From NCBI GenBank assembly GCA_031274525.1, contig JAISQA010000020.1, positions 1 through 37,146 on the forward strand: a stretch of 37,146 nt of DNA, given 5' to 3'. This stretch comes from Candidatus Margulisiibacteriota bacterium. GTDB taxonomy: Bacteria > Margulisbacteria > Termititenacia > Termititenacales > Termititenacaceae. The notes beneath the pieces were generated by a model. The model was not told where the DNA came from and ran no database searches. It saw nothing but the letters and a program-made list of their open reading frames with translations. Positions 1 to 9,538 of the stretch are shown here, in pieces. How positions within the stretch are numbered: position 1 is the first letter of the stretch; each line of letters opens with the position of its first letter. A program made the position numbers and the translations under genes.

Positions 1-119
1 AACGCCAGCCACCTCTGCAAAGGGTCGCCCTCTATATCTTTCTTAATTATACTCCGCCATTTTACCATGTCCACAAAATGGATCTCCAGCGCATCTGTCA
101 AAAAACACTCCTTATGCGT
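1..119. repeat. Terminal direct repeat, left copy
   Basis: Bases 1-119 are identical to 37028-37146. The repeat lies inside the Rpn nuclease gene. An exact 119-base overlap is what a de Bruijn assembler with k=119 leaves on a closed loop, so this is probably an assembly overlap rather than a biological terminal repeat. Confidence 0.95.
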
Positions 120-545
120 GTCCTCCCGTATGTGAAAAACGCTGTGAAAATCCACTTCCGGTATAAACTCAAAATCCACGATATTGATAGCAATGACTTT
201 CGGCAACTCTGTATACACCTGACCGGCTTTGATACCTCTGACATATTCCCTGCTCCAGTAGAATAAACTGCGTCTGGCCATATCCCTGAACCTGTATACC
301 TGCACTTCGATGTTTATTTTATTGCCGTCGTTGGTGACTGCCCGGATATCCAGAATACTGGTCTTGTCCCCGATAATTTCCGGGGTCAGGGTTTTGTTCT
401 CCAGTATTTCTACAGTTGTTAATTTATTCTGTTCTGTCCTTTGGAGCACGGCGTTCAGAAAAGATAATAGCTGTTTCTCATCCCCTTTCTCTCCCATATA
501 TTTCATGAACAAAAAATCATTCAACGGGTTCAGTCTCTCTGTCAT
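1..545 (-). CDS. Rpn-family PD-(D/E)XK nuclease, N-terminal part (cut by the window edge)
   Basis: This reads from an ATG at 545 down to base 1 with no stop. The N-terminus carries the family signature LNDFLFMKYMGEKGDE. A PD-(D/E)XK core follows: D66 in SILDIRA, then E80 and Q82 in INIEVQ, and then the usual FRDMARRSLFYWSREY helix. Rpn proteins (recombination-promoting nuclease/putative transposase family) are DNA endonucleases that promote RecA-independent recombination. An AAGG-type ribosome site precedes the ATG. Bases 1-119 recur at 37028-37146. Joining the ends continues the frame into the C-terminal part at 36637, giving 311 residues, the normal family length. The family call is firm; whether this is one gene or two identical copies cannot be told here. 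Confidence 0.9.
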   Translation of the reverse strand, partial: MTERLNPLNDFLFMKYMGEKGDEKQLLSFLNAVLQRTEQNKLTTVEILENKTLTPEIIGDKTSILDIRAVTNDGNKINIEVQVYRFRDMARRSLFYWSREYVRGIKAGQVYTELPKVIAINIVDFEFIPEVDFHSVFHIREDTHKECFLTDALEIHFVDMVKWRSIIKKDIEGDPLQRWLA

Positions 546-730
546 ATTTTTTACCTGCCTTTCTTAAAATGTTGTGTTATCCACACAGCAGGGAAACAAC
601 AAAATTTATGCCAACTGGCATTTTTTTTGGATTTTTTACTTCGAGAGAAAGGGGCAGGTAAAATGTCTATTTCCAATTGTTTCTGTTCTATATTTTTTCT
701 CTTAGTTTCTTTTCCCAATGTCTCCGACGG

Positions 731-762
731 GCATATTTCTTTGTAGCCACAAAGAAATATGC
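731..762. repeat. Perfect 14-bp inverted repeat with 4-nt loop
   Basis: GCATATTTCTTTGT (731-744) and its exact complement ACAAAGAAATATGC (749-762) flank the loop AGCC. No T-run follows; an A-rich then GC-rich stretch does (GGCGCGGGGCTACGCCCC contains a second small hairpin). It is not a simple rho-independent terminator and is probably part of a dispersed repetitive element. Confidence 0.8.
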
Positions 763-854
763 AAAAGAAAAGGCGCGGGGCTACGCCCCTGCACCCCGAT
801 GTGTTCCGTATTCCTGCGCCGCAAAAGCTTTGTATACGAAACTTATTGTCTATC

Positions 855-922
855 TGTTCGCTCTGCGTACCGGCTGCATGTTCCCTGTCCGGCTGTACTC
901 TGGCGGCACTACCGCTTTTGCT
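855..922 (+). repeat. 68-bp dispersed repeat, copy 1
   Basis: This matches 17376-17443 at about 59 of 68 positions without gaps. The conserved cores are TGTTCGCTCTGCGTAC and GGCTGTACTCTGGCGGCACT. Both copies are intergenic and lie next to other repeats. No coding role is seen. Confidence 0.8.
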
Positions 923-1080
923 CCGGTCTATTTGATGGAATGTATATTTTGTCATTAACCGTATCCCCGCACCGCGACGCGCACCGGCAGGGTATTTGTT
1001 CCGCTGCCAAAAGAAAGGGACAGGTAAAATGGCCGGGACATATCTATGGCACGTGCAGGCAATATATTTATTACATCGTG

Positions 1081-1086
1081 TATAAT
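1081..1086 (+). promoter_or_regulatory. -10 box directly before the fumarase start (leaderless)
   Basis: A perfect TATAAT is followed by 6 nt and then the ATG at 1093. Transcription would begin at about the ATG. No Shine-Dalgarno sequence and no good -35 box are visible. Confidence 0.65.
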
Positions 1087-1092
1087 CTGCCT

Positions 1093-1929
1093 ATGCGTGA
1101 AATTGACACCGCTCTCCTCACCGCCCAAATCGCCGCGGCTGTCCGGCAGCTGAACATTCAGCTGCCGGCGGATGCGGTCAAAGCGCTGGCCGCGGCGGAA
1201 AAAACCGAGACTGCGCCGCAGGGCAAATCCGTCCTGCAAAAACTGCGGCAAAACGCTCAAATCGCCCGCGCGGAAAATATTCCGCTCTGTCAGGACACCG
1301 GGATCTGTATCGTTTTTGCGGAGATCGGGCAGGATATTCATTTTCAGGGTGATTTTGCGCAGGCCGTCCAGCAGGGCATTGCGGACGGTTATCAGACCCT
1401 GCGCAAATCCATCGTCCGCGACCCGCTGTTTTACCGGGTAAACACCGCGGACAACACACCGGGGGTTATTCACCCGGAAATAATTCCCGGCGCGACACTG
1501 CGGCTGCGCCTGCTGGCCAAAGGCGGCGGCGCGGAAAATAAATCCGCCCTGTATATGCTCCGCCCCACCGCGGAGAAAAAGGAAATTGTGGAAAAAATCG
1601 TTGAGACTGTTCGCCGCGCTGATTCCGCGCCCTGTCCGCCGTTGATCCTCGGCCTCGGTCTGGGCGGGACATTTGACAGCGCGCCAATTCTGGCCAAAAA
1701 AGCTCTGCTGCGCGAGCTCGGCAGCACGCATCCCGACCCCGCATACGCAGAGCTGGAAAAAACTATTCTGGAGGAAGTCAATAAACTAAATATCGGCCCG
1801 GCCGGTTACGGCGGCCAAACCACGGCGCTGGCCGCGCATATTCTGACCGGGCCCTGTCATATTGCCTCTCTGCCGCTGGCGGTCAATATTCAGTGCCACG
1901 CGGCGCGGCATCTAGAAATTATTTTTTAA
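1093..1929 (+). CDS. Class I fumarate hydratase, alpha subunit
   Basis: This 278-residue protein matches the N-terminal (alpha) half of iron-sulfur class I hydro-lyases, which interconvert fumarate and malate (or act on tartrate in the TtdAB relatives). Visible signatures are PLCQDTGICIVF with a cluster cysteine, the GLGLGGTFDSAP loop, EEVNKLNIGPAGYGGQTT, and the C-terminal GPCHIASLPLAVNIQCHAAR with further cysteines. The length fits a separate alpha subunit. I chose ATG 1093 because it follows TATAAT by 6 nt and the family homology begins there; the open frame extends upstream into repeats with no signal. The beta subunit, normally next door, is absent: the neighbour is convergent alkD. Fumarase versus tartrate dehydratase cannot be separated from this half alone. 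Confidence 0.9.
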   Translation: MREIDTALLTAQIAAAVRQLNIQLPADAVKALAAAEKTETAPQGKSVLQKLRQNAQIARAENIPLCQDTGICIVFAEIGQDIHFQGDFAQAVQQGIADGYQTLRKSIVRDPLFYRVNTADNTPGVIHPEIIPGATLRLRLLAKGGGAENKSALYMLRPTAEKKEIVEKIVETVRRADSAPCPPLILGLGLGGTFDSAPILAKKALLRELGSTHPDPAYAELEKTILEEVNKLNIGPAGYGGQTTALAAHILTGPCHIASLPLAVNIQCHAARHLEIIF

Positions 1930-1936
1930 GGCTTTG

Positions 1937-1960
1937 TAATTCCGCGGCGCGCTGGAATTA
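1937..1960. terminator. Hairpin between convergent fumarase and alkD genes
   Basis: TAATTCC (1937-1943) and GGAATTA (1954-1960) form a perfect 7-bp stem around a GC-rich 10-nt loop. It sits just after the fumarase stop, between convergent genes. GTCTTT follows rather than a long T-run, so the terminator role is inferred from position. Confidence 0.5.
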
Positions 1961-2013
1961 GTCTTTGGTATTCAACAAACAGAAGGAGCGCCTTACGAGA
2001 AATAGCCGGGATA

Positions 2014-2670
2014 TTACAAATACTTTGACGCTTCCCGCACGCTCAATTTTGCCATTTTAGTCCGGTACCGGCGGACAAACTCTTTCACCCATTTTTTGTT
2101 GGTTTTAGAATACTCGCGCAAAGACCAGCCGATCGCTTTATTCACGAAAAATTCGCCGGTGTCCAGATTTGCTAAAATCACCTGAGAGAGCATGGCCGTA
2201 TCGGTTTTATCTTTGAATTTCAGTTGAAAATCGATGGCTGTTCTTTTCAGCCAGATATTCGGGCTCCGGCTGAATTTAGCAATATGCGTTTTAAGCAGGG
2301 CCGGATATTTCTGCGCCAGCGCTCCGACCAGACTGTCCAGCCCGTCCACCGTATCCCACCAGGATTTGCGGGTTATCAATTTCTCCAGTTTAGAAATATC
2401 TTCAGCCGCCAGAAAATTCCGCATAACCTGCAAATAATCAAAAACCAGATACTGATATTCCCGCTCCGGCAAAGCCCACAGCTCAAAAACCCATTTCCAG
2501 TTTATTTTACTTTCTTGTTTTAATTTTGCGAAAAAATTTTTCTCCAGCGCGGCCCGGGCCGGCTTATTAAGTCCCAGAAAAGGGAATTTATTTTGCATAT
2601 ACGCCGCCATTGGCGCCGCGTTTTCAGGATTACGCGCGGCAGCAAAAGCCTCGATCAGCCCGGAATACAT
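2014..2670 (-). CDS. AlkD-like DNA alkylation repair protein
   Basis: This 218-residue all-helical protein has the layout of the AlkD/AlkC HEAT-like repeat DNA glycosylases, which remove positively charged alkylated bases such as N3-methyladenine and N7-methylguanine. Typical stretches are GLNKPARAALEKNF, the segment KSWWDTVDGLDSLVG, and the C-terminal NKAIGWSLREYSKTNKKWV. Its length matches the family (about 220-240 residues). The ATG at 2670 directly abuts the guaA stop codon, so it is probably the last gene of the guaB-guaA-alkD operon and translationally coupled to guaA. The co-transcription suggests constitutive rather than damage-induced expression. Confidence 0.88.
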   Translation of the reverse strand: MYSGLIEAFAAARNPENAAPMAAYMQNKFPFLGLNKPARAALEKNFFAKLKQESKINWKWVFELWALPEREYQYLVFDYLQVMRNFLAAEDISKLEKLITRKSWWDTVDGLDSLVGALAQKYPALLKTHIAKFSRSPNIWLKRTAIDFQLKFKDKTDTAMLSQVILANLDTGEFFVNKAIGWSLREYSKTNKKWVKEFVRRYRTKMAKLSVREASKYL

Positions 2671-5730
<3,060 letters not shown>

Positions 5731-5806
5731 GCAGCGCGCGGGCATTCACCGTGGTTCCGCTTAATTTCAAAGCCTGCAAAACTAACTGGATAAACGGTCA
5801 ACCGCC

Positions 5807-5918
5807 AGCGTAATAAATATATTGCCTGCGCGCGCCGTGGCCTCTCACTTAACGTCGCGGACGAAGCCGCTTGTTAAGTTCGAGCCAAAACGCGCTCCGG
5901 CAAAATATTTATTACGCT
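5807..5918. repeat. Palindromic element A (short form)
   Basis: This 112-bp imperfect palindrome sits between guaB and the next operon. Its outer arms AGCGTAATAAATATATTGCC and GGCAAAATATTTATTACGCT pair with one mismatch. Inside are GCGCGCCGTGGCCTCTC against GAGCCAAAACGCGCTC, then ACTTAAC/GTTAAGT, then an apical GCGG/CCGC hairpin. It shares its core with elements B (11946) and C (22481). No gene is present. Confidence 0.85.
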
Positions 5919-5960
5919 AAGCAGAATTTCCGAGAGTGTAAATAAAACTGCGTAAACCTG

Positions 5961-6512
5961 TTAATCCGCCGCGCCGAAACGCAGATTGAGGACGCCGCCC
6001 ATGCCCAAAAGCAAAAGCAGAAAAAAGAAAATCCCGCCGATCAGGGGCACAAAAACGCTGAAAAACAGCACGGTCGTGCCGAGCAGCAGCTCCACATAGA
6101 GGTGGCTGCGAAAAGTAAAAAACCGCATTATAAATTCGCCCAGCAGCAGCGCGGCGCTGTAAAAAGCCAGCAGCAGAAAAAAACAGTACATAAAAATAAA
6201 AGCCAGCAGCAAAAAACTGCCGAGCAGCGTGAAAAGCAGGGCCAGAAAAAGCACCGGGGTTAAAATAAGCCCCGCCGCGCCGCTCAACACAGCCGAGCGG
6301 TAATTAAGGCGCAGATACTCGCTGATATTCAGCAGATTGCGCTTGCAGAAAAACAAAAAGAAAAAACCTAAAACGATAAAACTCAGGTAGACCAGAAAAA
6401 TCCGCAGGCTCATATTCAGCAGATCGCGGTGCGCCAGATACGCGGAGCACTGCGCGGCCCGCAGCAGGACTGTATCCAGCATCAAGCGCAGAAAGGGGTG
6501 GCTGCTGAACAT
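5961..6512 (-). CDS. Integral membrane protein of unknown function
   Basis: I do not recognise a specific family. The 183 residues are very hydrophobic, with about four or five membrane segments: LRIFLVYLSFIVLGFFFLFF near 36-55, two adjacent segments near 75-120, and a Gly/Leu-rich pair near 140-175. Between them are short charged loops such as CKRNLLNISEYLRLNYR. It starts 3 nt after the stop of the Anbu-type peptidase gene, so the two are very likely co-transcribed and possibly functionally linked. A housing or partner role for the peptidase would be speculation. Confidence 0.75.
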   Translation of the reverse strand: MFSSHPFLRLMLDTVLLRAAQCSAYLAHRDLLNMSLRIFLVYLSFIVLGFFFLFFCKRNLLNISEYLRLNYRSAVLSGAAGLILTPVLFLALLFTLLGSFLLLAFIFMYCFFLLLAFYSAALLLGEFIMRFFTFRSHLYVELLLGTTVLFFSVFVPLIGGIFFFLLLLLGMGGVLNLRFGAAD

Positions 6513-6515
6513 AAC

Positions 6516-7229
6516 CTAGCCCGGCGGTTTCGCGCGCTTGAGCAGTCTGTTCAGGGCTTTGTTCACTTCCGCGTCCCACAGTCCGGATAATTTGAGGAGC
6601 GGTTTGGCCAGCAGACGCTTTTGCTTGAGCCGGAAGCTGCCGGCCGTGTATTGAATGACATCGATCGGCGGACTGCACAGCGGATAGCTGCGCATGGTCG
6701 CATTAAAAGCCAGCAGGGCCAGCATTTTCGTTTTTTCCATAGAATTCTGAAAATTCGCGGCGGCTTCCAGCAGGGACTTGCCGTACCGGGCCTCGCCGAT
6801 AATCTCAAAAGGCGAGTCGCGGGCGATGCGTTTCCAGGCCGCTTCGGGATAAATGCGGAAAAGCTGCGCGTGATCGTCTTCGGGGAACTGCCCGCCGACC
6901 AGATAATTGAGGTCAAAATCCACATCGCCCTGCTTGAGCCAGGTCTCTTCGCGGGCACGGATCTCGCGGACAATTTTGGCAATGAGGTCCACGCCCTGAT
7001 AGAGCTTGGCGCAGCTAAAGAAATACTCTTTGCGCTCATTGATATAGGTCAGCACCATGTCCGAGAGCGATTTGAGCCCGGAGAGCATAATAAACATGGC
7101 ATGTTTATCGCGCTCAAACGTAAAAACTTTACGGCTGGTGATCACAAAGTCCAGCTCGCCGCTGGTCAGCCGCGTATCCGCAACCGCGACCAGTCCCTGT
7201 TTTGTCCGTAAGCCCACACAAAAAGTCAT
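6516..7229 (-). CDS. Anbu-type (proteasome-like) Ntn hydrolase
   Basis: The 237-residue protein begins MTFCVGLRTKQGLVAVADTR, the hallmark of Anbu, the bacterial proteasome/HslV relative. After removal of Met, the residues fall at the canonical catalytic positions T1, D17 (in VADTR) and K33 (in SRKVF). A GLKSLSD segment follows the strand-turn where proteasome subunits carry a small-residue loop. The length fits Anbu (about 240). Known Anbu genes often lie with ATP-grasp, alpha-E and transglutaminase-like genes; here the partner is a small membrane protein instead. The ATG follows TAAAAT by 6 nt with no Shine-Dalgarno sequence. The natural substrate of this family is unclear. Confidence 0.82.
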   Translation of the reverse strand: MTFCVGLRTKQGLVAVADTRLTSGELDFVITSRKVFTFERDKHAMFIMLSGLKSLSDMVLTYINERKEYFFSCAKLYQGVDLIAKIVREIRAREETWLKQGDVDFDLNYLVGGQFPEDDHAQLFRIYPEAAWKRIARDSPFEIIGEARYGKSLLEAAANFQNSMEKTKMLALLAFNATMRSYPLCSPPIDVIQYTAGSFRLKQKRLLAKPLLKLSGLWDAEVNKALNRLLKRAKPPG

Positions 7230-7235
7230 TCCTGA

Positions 7236-7241
7236 ATTTTA
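7236..7241 (-). promoter_or_regulatory. -10 box directly before the Anbu gene (leaderless)
   Basis: TAAAAT on the minus strand lies 6 nt before the ATG at 7229. No convincing -35 box is seen. The geometry matches the other leaderless-type starts in the window. Confidence 0.5.
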
Positions 7242-7302
7242 ACATAAATTTTGTCTGTCTGTTTTGCGGGGCGGTTTTTCCGGCAGAATTACGGCCAGTT
7301 GT

Positions 7303-7629
7303 TTAGCGGCGCCGCAAGCCGGCCAGATAGCGCCGCCGGACTTTGCCGACCGCCAGAGCCACATCCTCGGTGTATTTTTCCAGAAGATTGCGGTAAGTGT
7401 CCGGCAAAACGGTGTCCGGCTTCAGCAGCTCATAAGCCTCCACCCTGAAAATATTGGCCAGTTTCAGCAGGGTGCCGGAGGAAACCCATTTGCGTCCGGT
7501 CTCAATACTGCTTAAAAAAGGGACAGAAATAGCCAGTCTATCCGCCAATTCCTCTTGAGACCAGTTGGCACGACTGCGCTGCAATTTAATATTTGCGCCT
7601 AATATTTTGTATAAATCTCGTGCGTTCAT
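7303..7629 (-). CDS. XRE-family transcriptional regulator (module 1)
   Basis: The 108-residue protein has a Cro/C1-type helix-turn-helix over residues 8-62: LGANIKLQRSRANWSQEELA, then the recognition-helix region ISVPFLSSIETGRK, then TLLKLANIFRV. The C-terminal 40 residues are basic and end in RRRYLAGLRRR. An AAAAGGAGT ribosome site precedes the ATG. It is divergent from tail-collar gene 1, and the shared 116-bp gap contains repeated TTAACC sites, so it probably represses that gene and itself. Confidence 0.85.
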   Translation of the reverse strand: MNARDLYKILGANIKLQRSRANWSQEELADRLAISVPFLSSIETGRKWVSSGTLLKLANIFRVEAYELLKPDTVLPDTYRNLLEKYTEDVALAVGKVRRRYLAGLRRR

Positions 7630-7643
7630 ATCACTACTCCTTT

Positions 7644-7714
7644 TAGGTTAATATTATTATGCTTTTGGATTGACATATTGAGCCAATATCTGTTATATTA
7701 ACCATGTTAACCTA
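7644..7714 (+). promoter_or_regulatory. Promoter of collar gene 1 with candidate XRE operators
   Basis: TTGACA (7670-7675), a 17-nt spacer and TTATAT (7693-7698) form a strong forward promoter. Immediately downstream is the palindrome TTAAC-CAT-GTTAA (7698-7710), which runs on into CCTA; the mirror site TAGGTTAA lies at 7644-7651, just before the XRE gene. The repeated TTAACC half-site on both sides suggests binding by the divergent XRE regulator. Confidence 0.65.
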
Positions 7715-7745
7715 TAAGATTAAATAAACCGCAAAGGAGTTCACT

Positions 7746-8546
7746 ATGACTATAGCAAGAGGTCAGCCGATGCTGGCGCAGGATATAATTGATCTAAAAA
7801 ATGGCTTGCAGGGAAACATAAATACTCTGTCAGCCAATGTGTCCGCTATGAGTTTTTTCCCGAAAGGCACTATCCTGATGTATGACGGCAGTTTCACGGA
7901 CAATGCGACGCTACCGGGCTGGTACAAATGCACGGGCCAGACCACGCCCCACGGCGCCACGCCCAATCTGGTGGATAAATTCATCCGCGGCAGCACGGCG
8001 TCCGGCGCCGGGGCCGGCGCGGACAGCGTGACCCTGACCGGCGCGCATATCCCGGCGCATACCCACACACTCTCCGGCACGGCCGCGGTCAGCGGCACGG
8101 CGGGCTCGGCCGGCTCGCATACGCATACTACCTCCGGGACCGCGGCTTCGGGCGGCGGGCACACGCACACTACATCCGGCACCGCGGCTTCGGCGGGCGG
8201 ACATACGCATACCGTGACCGTACATGACTCAAATCATAATAATACGCCAGCAAGCACGGATTATTCCGCTGGTGAATACGGTGAATATCATTCTGAGTCA
8301 TACACCACATCCTCCAGCGGCGCGCATACGCATACCACTTCCGGGACAGCGGCTGAGGGCGGCGGACATACGCACACCACCTCCGGCACCGCGGCTTCTA
8401 ATGGCGCACATGAACATACTGTTTCCGGCTCGGCCACGCTCAGCGGAAGCACCGGAAGCTATGGCGCGGGCAGCACGGCCGTGCCCACTATCCCGGCGTA
8501 TTACAAGCTCATCTATATTATCAAGATGACGGCGGCGGGGTCATAA
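7746..8546 (+). CDS. Phage-tail-collar-like fibre protein with HTH(T) repeats (copy 1)
   Basis: The 266-residue protein begins with a short helical segment, then a tail-collar-type domain: FPKGTILMYDGSFTD, GWYKCTGQTTPHGATPNLVDKFIRG. A long low-complexity shaft follows with repeated units of the form GGHTHTTSGTAAS (about 85-245). It ends in the typical fibre terminus PAYYKLIYIIKM. In T4 gp37 such HxH motifs bind iron along a trimeric needle, so a metal-binding fibre is plausible here. The start has a GCAAAGGAGT ribosome site. It is about 90% identical in DNA to the inverted copy at 10257-10799 but carries an extra segment of about 70-85 residues (VTVHDSNHNNTPASTDYS and flanks). No other phage structural gene is present. 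Confidence 0.85.
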   Translation: MTIARGQPMLAQDIIDLKNGLQGNINTLSANVSAMSFFPKGTILMYDGSFTDNATLPGWYKCTGQTTPHGATPNLVDKFIRGSTASGAGAGADSVTLTGAHIPAHTHTLSGTAAVSGTAGSAGSHTHTTSGTAASGGGHTHTTSGTAASAGGHTHTVTVHDSNHNNTPASTDYSAGEYGEYHSESYTTSSSGAHTHTTSGTAAEGGGHTHTTSGTAASNGAHEHTVSGSATLSGSTGSYGAGSTAVPTIPAYYKLIYIIKMTAAGS

Positions 8547-8551
8547 AATGC

Positions 8552-8557
8552 TATACT
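8552..8557 (+). promoter_or_regulatory. -10 box directly before the DUF3800 gene (leaderless)
   Basis: TATACT is followed by 6 nt and a GTG codon at 8564. There is no Shine-Dalgarno sequence. The box lies in the 17-nt gap after collar gene 1. Confidence 0.5.
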
Positions 8558-8563
8558 TTAATT

Positions 8564-9394
8564 GTGGAATATCTAATCTGGTGCGACGAGTCTGATTCAA
8601 AAGGCCGGTATTATTCAAATTTTTACGGCGGCGTTCTGGTTAAATCAAAAGATTTTGAATATGTGCGGTCAAAACTATTAGTTATTAAAACCGAAAACTA
8701 TCTCCTCGGTGAAATAAAATGGCAGAAAGTTACTTCAAATTATCTAGAAAAATATATTAAAGCAATCGATGTTTTCTTTGATCTGGTAAAACAAGATTTA
8801 ATAAAAGTCCGAATTATGTTTACGCATAACCGGATTATGCCCAAAAACCTCTCCGCATATCATAAAGAAAACGAATTTTTCATGCTGTACTATCAGTTTA
8901 TAAAACACGCTTTTGGTCTGGCCTATTCTAATTCCTCTGGACAGGATATTAATTTGCGTTTGTATTTTGACCGTTTGCCGGATACCGCAGAAAAATGCCG
9001 CTCTTTCAAGGGATACATAAGAGGATTAAATGACAATAAGCAATTCCGGACTGTCCGCATAAAAATAAAAGAGGAACATATATCCGAGGTTGTTTCTCAT
9101 CAGCATGTGATGATCCAGTTCCTGGATATAGTGCTGGGGTCAATGTCTTTCCGTTTAAATGAAAAATACAAAGAACGTGCGCCAATGTCTAAGCGCCGCG
9201 GCAAAAAAACGATAGCCAAAGAAAAATTGTATAAGCATATTCTCCAAAGGATCAGGGATCTACACCCCAATTTTAATATTGGCATTACTACCGGAATGAA
9301 AAATACTGAGCAGCTCTGGCAGGATAAATACAGACATTGGTGTTTTATGCCAAAAGCTAAAGAAATCAATTCAAAATGGCAAAAGACCCCATAA
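8564..9394 (+). CDS. DUF3800 domain protein
   Basis: The 276-residue protein opens with EYLIWCDESDSKG, containing the acidic D8-E9-S10 signature of the DUF3800 family, followed by EIKWQKV and LRLYFDRLP at later conserved positions. DUF3800 proteins are predicted RNase H-fold enzymes of unknown substrate, common in mobile and defence regions. Base composition is AT-richer than the neighbouring collar genes, suggesting separate acquisition. I chose GTG 8564 because the family homology begins at once and a -10 box lies 6 nt upstream. It is flanked by two inverted XRE/collar modules together with tsaB. Function is unknown. Confidence 0.75.
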   Translation: MEYLIWCDESDSKGRYYSNFYGGVLVKSKDFEYVRSKLLVIKTENYLLGEIKWQKVTSNYLEKYIKAIDVFFDLVKQDLIKVRIMFTHNRIMPKNLSAYHKENEFFMLYYQFIKHAFGLAYSNSSGQDINLRLYFDRLPDTAEKCRSFKGYIRGLNDNKQFRTVRIKIKEEHISEVVSHQHVMIQFLDIVLGSMSFRLNEKYKERAPMSKRRGKKTIAKEKLYKHILQRIRDLHPNFNIGITTGMKNTEQLWQDKYRHWCFMPKAKEINSKWQKTP

Positions 9395-9439
9395 TTACTA
9401 CTTAAATATCCTAAGTGGAACTTAGGACTTCGTAATTAC
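9391..9439 (+). terminator. Hairpin after the DUF3800 gene
   Basis: TCCTAAGT (9409-9416) and ACTTAGGA (9420-9427) form an 8-bp stem with a 3-nt loop, inside an outer pairing of ATAATTAC (9391) with GTAATTAC (9432). The structure starts on the stop codon. No T-run follows, so it may be a transcript-end stabiliser or a repeat remnant rather than an intrinsic terminator. Confidence 0.4.
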
Positions 9440-9527
9440 AGGGCATATCAATTGTAGTCTGTCGTCAATATTTGTCAATAGAATACTGATCAGCATTTTA
9501 CACCGCCAGTCATTTTCAAAAAGATAG

Positions 9528-9533
9528 TATAAT
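9528..9533 (+). promoter_or_regulatory. -10 box directly before tsaB (leaderless)
   Basis: Perfect TATAAT followed by 5 nt and the ATG at 9539. No Shine-Dalgarno sequence and no clear -35 box. Confidence 0.6.
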
Positions 9534-9538
9534 AAATT

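Larger units (their letters stand above)
546..1092. other. Gene-free, repeat-rich intergenic region
   Basis: I see no convincing gene on either strand. The region holds two copies of a motif close to GGGACAGGTAAAAT (about 650-664 and 1016-1030), a perfect 14-bp hairpin (731-762) followed by a GC-rich segment, and one copy of a 68-bp dispersed repeat (855-922). Open frames run through it, but they have no ribosome site or family resemblance. The last bases contain the -10 box of the fumarase gene. Confidence 0.6.

Noticed and set aside
608-628. ATGCCA-AC-TGGCAT followed by eight T as a rho-independent terminator
   Set aside because: The stem is too short with too small a loop, and no plus-strand gene ends there. 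It is also upstream of the Rpn gene, not downstream.
718-1092. Open upstream extension of the fumarase frame (would give 403 residues)
   Set aside because: It crosses the 14-bp hairpin and the 68-bp repeat, has no ribosome site, and family homology starts at 1093, right after a TATAAT box.
8030-8420. Short regular repeats as a CRISPR array
   Set aside because: The repeats are 36-39 bp codon-level repeats in a translated fibre gene, degenerate, with no unique spacers and no cas genes.
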